This document shows positions 5,279 through 8,540 of a DNA stretch of 8,540 bases, in pieces. The DNA lies in assembly GCA_021777365.1 (NCBI GenBank), contig JAJYDP010000181.1, forward strand, positions 1-8,540, given 5' to 3'. How positions within the stretch are numbered: the stretch's first letter is position 1; the number at the start of each line of letters is the position of its first letter. Origin of the DNA: Chloroflexota bacterium (lineage in GTDB: Bacteria > Chloroflexota > Limnocylindria > Limnocylindrales > CSP1-4). A program made the position numbers and the translations under genes. Under the pieces are notes generated by a model. It ran no database searches. It was not told the origin of the DNA and was given only the letters and a program-made list of their open reading frames with translations.

Positions 5279-6010
5279 GTGGACCGAGTGGCTGCGACAC
5301 GTGCGAGGGCCGACTTGCGCCGGCGGGCGGCGGCTCCCCTGCCAGTGCTGCGTCCCCTCAGGGTCACGCTGCGGGCCGTCTGGTCGCGGCTTCGACGCCA
5401 CTGGACCCTGGCCCGCGGCCTCTACGTCGCGGTGCTCGCGCTCGACGTGGGGCTCTCCATGTTGCGGTCGACGTGGTACGACGTCGCATTGCTCTGCTGG
5501 CTCGCCGGCGGAGGACTGGCCATCGGGGTGTCCGCGATCGCCGAGGCAGATCGACTCGCCCGCGAGCGGGCGCACGCCCTGTGTCCCACGCCGCTCGTGG
5601 GAGGTTATCGACTGGCCGCCCCGCCGGGGGAGGTGGCCCCCGACGTCCTGCTGGCCCTGGACCTCGTCGAGTACCTCTACGCCCACGCCGTGCGCGTCGA
5701 GCGATCAGTCCGTGGGCGTCGTCGAGCGACCCGGTCGACCTACGCGGTCCCCCTCCGAACGCTATGTCGGCAGTGGGCCGCCGAGCGGGGACTGCCAATC
5801 CGACGGGGCGACCGGACCGGCCACGTGCTCCTCGAGAGCGGCGTCATCCACGTTGTGACCATCTCGCAGGCCCGCGCCTGGAGGCTCGCCAGCCCGACCG
5901 CCGAGTCCGCGATCAAGACGCTCGAGCTTGCCACTGGGCAAACCCTCGTCCGGTGGGATCTCGGGCGCTGCGTGCCCGAGATGACCGAAGTCACTCGACG
6001 GGCGCCGTGA
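5279..6010 (+). CDS. Two-span membrane protein with a C-terminal cytoplasmic domain, function unknown
   Basis: 243 residues from GTG at 5279. A second GTG at 5288 (240 residues) has GAGGTG six bases before it and may be the true start. The first 45 residues are strongly basic. Two hydrophobic segments follow, about 46-62 (GLYVAVLALDVGLSML) and 67-87 (YDVALLCWLAGGGLAIGVSAI), placing both ends in the cytoplasm by charge. The soluble part from about 90 to 243 has a mixed alpha/beta look: PDVLLALDLVEYLYAHAV (121-138), STYAVPLRTLCRQWAAERGL (153-172), GHVLLESGVIHVVTISQA (181-198). I do not recognise it. It is the only rightward gene of the element and diverges from the zinc-ribbon gene across about 280 bases of repeat-rich DNA, a layout often used by maintenance, immunity or control functions. 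Confidence 0.65.
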   Translation: MDRVAATRARADLRRRAAAPLPVLRPLRVTLRAVWSRLRRHWTLARGLYVAVLALDVGLSMLRSTWYDVALLCWLAGGGLAIGVSAIAEADRLARERAHALCPTPLVGGYRLAAPPGEVAPDVLLALDLVEYLYAHAVRVERSVRGRRRATRSTYAVPLRTLCRQWAAERGLPIRRGDRTGHVLLESGVIHVVTISQARAWRLASPTAESAIKTLELATGQTLVRWDLGRCVPEMTEVTRRAP

Positions 6011-6083
6011 GATGAGCCATGTCCGCGCATACGACCGTCAGCGCGCGAGGGCACGCTCCGGCACGCGGGCCGCGAGCGGGCCG

Positions 6084-6368
6084 CTACAGCTTGCGAACGC
6101 GTGGGCGGCTCAGGCGAGGTTCCCAGGGCCAACCCGGCAGTGCTTCAAGCAGAGCAGCACTCTCGGGACAGAGCCGTCCACGCCGATGCGCGGTCCGCTG
6201 CTTCGCGCACCACTTGCCGAGCGCGAAGCAGCGCACGTCGTCGAGGGTGGGGTGCGCCTTCGTGTCCTCGACGTCGACCACGAGCAGGGAATGAGGGGGA
6301 GATGCGGCCCCTGACGCGGGCCGAGGCGCTCTTGGAGGCCGGCCACTTCCGGACCATCCGGAGCTCAC
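6084..6368 (-). pseudogene. Helicase-associated (HA) domain fragment
   Basis: The C-terminal 65 residues or so of this frame contain LGKWCAKQRTAHRRGRL and LLEALPGWPWE, the two hallmark blocks of the HA domain (LGxWvxxQRxxyrxGxLs ... LExLPGWxW) often found in tandem behind helicases in high-GC bacteria. Only one repeat is present, its first third is weak (VVDVEDTKAHPTLDDVRC), and the roughly 30 residues before it are low-complexity and unlike protein, so this is probably a 3' remnant of a larger gene; the real homology is likely 6084-6290. It ends naturally at a TAG at 6084 and converges with the element's last gene, 73 bases away. From 6369 to 6586 I see nothing coding, only a hairpin at 6548-6562. 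It could instead be a very small intact HA-domain gene with a non-obvious start. Confidence 0.55.
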
Positions 6369-6547
6369 AGGCGCCCGACATGGTGCCGCGGTTGGTGGCG
6401 ACGCTCAACTCGCCAGCCGCTCTTGGCGGCCGCGGCTCCATCCACGCTGATGCTGCGGGTAGGGGCAGAGCCCCACGCCCAGATTCATCCACAGGCACGG
6501 ATGCTTGCGGACGGGGCGGGGCATCGGCGTCTCTCCTCGAACGTCCG

Positions 6548-6562
6548 CTCGGATCGTCCGAG
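6548..6562 (-). terminator. Possible hairpin terminator after the nucleotidyltransferase remnant
   Basis: CTCGGA-TCG-TCCGAG is a perfect 6-bp stem with a 3-base loop, 24 bases beyond the TGA at 6587. No T-run follows on the minus strand, so it is at most a weak or factor-assisted terminator. Confidence 0.25.
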
Positions 6563-6586
6563 GCACGATGCGATACCCGATCTACC

Positions 6587-6955
6587 TCACGTCGGGCGCC
6601 CTGGCAGCCTCTCCGTCAGGTCGATCAAGGACTCCGAAACAGCTGATTGGAGCGAAATCCGCATTGCCAGCGAACCGAAGCGGATCTCGGCGCGGACCAG
6701 GTTCCGGAACAGCGCCGTCGGCGCGTGTTCGTTCGTCGAGATCGCGACGACGGGGGCAACCGCCTCGAGCCAGCGGCGAAGGTCGAACGTCTCGAGGACC
6801 TCGGCGGTCACGTACAGGCCGAGGTCCAGGTCCGAGAACTCGTCCGCCGTCCCGGTCGCGAATTAGCCCATGACGAAGAGACAGACGACCTCGGGCGATA
6901 CTTCGGCACGGGTCCGGATGCGGTTGAGCAGCAGCGCCTGCGGCAATACAGCCAT
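6587..6955 (-). pseudogene. Nucleotidyltransferase (aminoglycoside/lincosamide type), nonsense-mutated and truncated
   Basis: A frame of about 122 codons from ATG at 6955, five bases after the stop of the glycosidase gene, reads VVCLFVMG, then TAA (6863-6865), then FATGTADEFSDLDLGLYV. Apart from the stop this is the GS-x(n)-SDxDL metal-binding signature of the polymerase-beta-like nucleotidyltransferases, enzymes that move a nucleotide onto antibiotics or other small molecules. The stop sits exactly where the catalytic-motif serine belongs; one C-to-A change in TCA would create it. Conserved-looking sequence continues (FDLRRWLEAVAPVVAI, NLVRAEIRFG), then fades after about residue 95 and ends at 6587, roughly half the length usual for the family. 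Both lesions point to a dead gene. A restart at a GTG downstream of the stop would make a protein without the full motif. Confidence 0.78.
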
Positions 6956-6960
6956 GACCG

Positions 6961-8540
6961 TCAACCCGAGCCGGCCGAGATCCGCCAGAACAGCTCGAGC
7001 AGCGACGTCGGCGCCGAGGCCCGCACGAACAGCGGGATCGTGTCGAGCGGCACCGGACGACGCACGACGCGTCCGCCCTGAACGCGCTCGTCCGTCCAGG
7101 CATCGACCCACTCGCCGGGCGGCAGGTAGACGTCCCAGGTGTCGGCGCCGGGCTCGACGACGGGCGCGACGAGCAGGTCGTCCCCGAACATGTACTCGTA
7201 GGGATGCCGCCAGATCTCCGGATCGTTCGGCCAGTCGAAGAAGAGGGCGCGCATGAGAGGCACGCGACGCGTGACAGCGCGCCGCGCCTGCTCGGCGAGA
7301 TAGGGCGCGAGCCGTTCCCGGAGCTGCGCAAAGTGGCGGTAGATAGGGATCACCCGGTCGTTGCCCGTCCGCTCCGCGATGTTCCAGGGGGTGCGGTCCC
7401 GCGACGGACGTCGGTGGTGGTTGAACTCCGAGTGGTACTGCATGATCGGGCAGAAGCACGCCATGGCCACGGCGCGCAGGTACAGTTCGGCCGAGGGAAT
7501 CTCGCCCGAGAACCCGCCGAGGTCCCAGCCCCAGAAGAAGACGCCTGACGCCCCTGCGCTGAGGCCCGCCGTGATGGACGCACGGAAGGCCTCCCAGGTC
7601 GAGTTCTCGTCGCCGGCCCAGTGCGCGGGAACCGTGCCTGCGCCGGTGAAGCCGGCGCGGCTGAACGTCACCGGCTCCCGGCCGGCCGAGCGGAGCAGGT
7701 CGTGGTACGCGGAGGCGTAGAGCACGGGATAGCGGTTGTTCGTCTCGGCACCTCGTGTGCCGTCCGCGTAACGCAGCTCGTCGCCCCAGGCGTGCTCACC
7801 GCCGTCGGTCTTGAACCCGTCGATGCCGAGGTCCTCGACGAGGTAGCGGCGCTTCTCGAGCCACCACGCCTTCGCGTCCGGGTTCGTCCAGTCCGGCAGC
7901 AGCGCGCCCGGGAACCACCAGCCGCGATTGCGGTAGGGCCGTCCGTCGGCCTCGCGAACGCCGTATCCGCGCGACACCATCGTGTCGCGATCCGCGCGCG
8001 CCTGACCCGTCGGTGCTGGCCGAGCCTTCAGGAGCGGCACCTGCCAGAGCAGCAGGCGGATGTCGTGGCCGTGCAGCCAGTCGACGAGGCCCTTCGGATC
8101 GGGCCACGCACCATCCGGCGGGAACGCGAAATCGGCGAGCCGATGGGGCGAGCCGTCGGGGTGCACCGCGTACCGCGCGTCCCGGAAGGCGGCAAAGGTC
8201 GTCTCGTCGCTCCACGCCTCGATCACGAGCACGCCCGCGGGGATCCCCTCGGCCCGCGTGCGCTCGACCTCGGCGCGCACGCGGGCCTCGGTGTTCCACT
8301 CGTTGCCGCTCATCCAGGGGTGGAAGATCCACTCGGGCGGCAGGGCGTCCTCGCCGGTCTCGGCGAGGAAGGCGGCCAGCACCTCGGCGGGCGTGCCCGC
8401 GTAGAGCGATACGATGGTCGTGGGTTCCGCGTCCTCTGAGTCGAGCGCCACCTCGATCCACAGGCGCTCCGGGTCCGACGCGCCAACGTCGTACCAGGTG
8501 CGCCGGCTGGTGCGCACGTGGAATCCCCATGCGGGACGAC
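6961..8540 (-). CDS. Glycoside hydrolase family 31 alpha-glycosidase (5' end outside window)
   Basis: About 526 codons, open to the right edge. Residue numbers here count from a GTG at 8517, which is probably internal because the frame continues upstream as PAWGFHVRTSRRTWYDVG, the usual lead into the GH31 barrel. Family enzymes hydrolyse alpha-glucosides or alpha-xylosides with retention. Barrel landmarks: FHPWMSGNEWNTEARV (65-80), VLVIEAWSDETTF (96-108), LLLWQVPLL (155-163), then GIDGFKTDGGEH (231-242) with the probable nucleophile Asp238, and HWAGDENSTWEAFRAS (299-314) with the probable acid/base Asp303. Next come FFWGWDLGGF (327-336) and the C-terminal beta domain with GDDLLVAPVV (445-454), YLPPGEWVDAWT (464-475) and IPLFVRA (494-500). 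It ends at TGA 6961, five bases before the nucleotidyltransferase remnant. No signal peptide can be judged. Substrate choice between glucosides and xylosides is not settled. Confidence 0.92.
   Translation of the reverse strand, partial: RPAWGFHVRTSRRTWYDVGASDPERLWIEVALDSEDAEPTTIVSLYAGTPAEVLAAFLAETGEDALPPEWIFHPWMSGNEWNTEARVRAEVERTRAEGIPAGVLVIEAWSDETTFAAFRDARYAVHPDGSPHRLADFAFPPDGAWPDPKGLVDWLHGHDIRLLLWQVPLLKARPAPTGQARADRDTMVSRGYGVREADGRPYRNRGWWFPGALLPDWTNPDAKAWWLEKRRYLVEDLGIDGFKTDGGEHAWGDELRYADGTRGAETNNRYPVLYASAYHDLLRSAGREPVTFSRAGFTGAGTVPAHWAGDENSTWEAFRASITAGLSAGASGVFFWGWDLGGFSGEIPSAELYLRAVAMACFCPIMQYHSEFNHHRRPSRDRTPWNIAERTGNDRVIPIYRHFAQLRERLAPYLAEQARRAVTRRVPLMRALFFDWPNDPEIWRHPYEYMFGDDLLVAPVVEPGADTWDVYLPPGEWVDAWTDERVQGGRVVRRPVPLDTIPLFVRASAPTSLLELFWRISAGSG

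Larger units (their letters stand above)
29..6010. mobile_element. Putative integrative element with serine recombinase and RepA-like helicase (ends unresolved)
   Basis: The grouping rests on content. A large serine recombinase is the last gene of a leftward gene run that includes a RepA-like hexameric helicase/ATPase, a zinc-ribbon protein, a J-domain protein and several very small membrane proteins. A divergent membrane protein gene closes the right side. No relaxase, FtsK/TraB translocase, portal, terminase or capsid gene is visible, so the unit could be an integrative plasmid-like element or a satellite-type element, or only part of a larger island running left of base 1. The limits given are those of the outermost recognised genes. 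Attachment sites were looked for by eye and not found. To the right lie gene remnants (HA-domain fragment, nucleotidyltransferase pseudogene) and a metabolic gene, as expected at an insertion hot spot. Confidence 0.5.

Noticed and set aside
2..6117. Direct repeat CAGGCGA at 2-8 and 6111-6117 as a possible att core
   Set aside because: Seven bases are expected by chance in GC-rich DNA of this length and the matching does not extend on either side.
6012..6314. Plus-strand frame beginning two bases after the stop of the 243-residue gene
   Set aside because: It looks coupled by position, but it is antisense to the recognisable HA-domain blocks and has no protein-like pattern.
23..6548. CGGACGTTC at 23-31 matched in inverted orientation near 6538-6547
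   Set aside because: An inverted nine-base match is the wrong orientation for attL/attR flanking an integrated element and does not extend.
7621..8439. 272-codon open frame on the plus strand
   Set aside because: It is antisense to the GH31 gene and has only the low-complexity look of a high-GC shadow frame.

Overview
The window is high in GC, uses GTG and TTG starts alongside ATG, and has several gene junctions that overlap or nearly abut. This fits a high-GC bacterium such as a member of Actinomycetota or Chloroflexota. Nothing seen here fixes the taxon more closely. No tRNA, rRNA, CRISPR array or insertion sequence was found.

Region 1 (about 29-6010) looks like a small integrative element without recognisable capsid, relaxase or FtsK-type transfer genes. 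Reading leftward (minus strand) from a promoter at 5042-5070, the genes are: a zinc-ribbon protein (4575-4994), a single-span membrane protein with a helical tail (4273-4578), then a second promoter (4085-4113), a RepA-like RecA-fold replicative helicase/ATPase (3030-4037), a 60-residue single-span membrane protein (2711-2893), a 77-residue protein of unknown role (2474-2707), a membrane-anchored J-domain protein (1972-2433), a small Cys-containing protein (1612-1917) and a large serine recombinase (29-1615). A two-span membrane protein (5279-6010) is transcribed divergently. The roughly 280 bp between the divergent units holds a promoter with a perfect dyad in its spacer, further inverted repeats and tandem CCACA units, so it is the likeliest control region and a possible origin. 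I infer that the helicase supports replication of the excised form, that the J-domain protein may recruit host DnaK to it or to the membrane, and that the recombinase integrates and excises the element. Neither attachment site could be identified; the left one would lie at or beyond base 1.

Region 2 (6011-6586) is decayed sequence. It holds a helicase-associated (HA) domain fragment on the minus strand and otherwise little that is convincing. The right end of the element probably lies in or near it.

Region 3 (6587-8540) looks like ordinary chromosome, all on the minus strand. It contains most of a glycoside hydrolase family 31 alpha-glycosidase gene (5' end outside the window). Five bases after it comes a truncated nucleotidyltransferase pseudogene in which a TAA codon replaces the serine of the catalytic GS motif.
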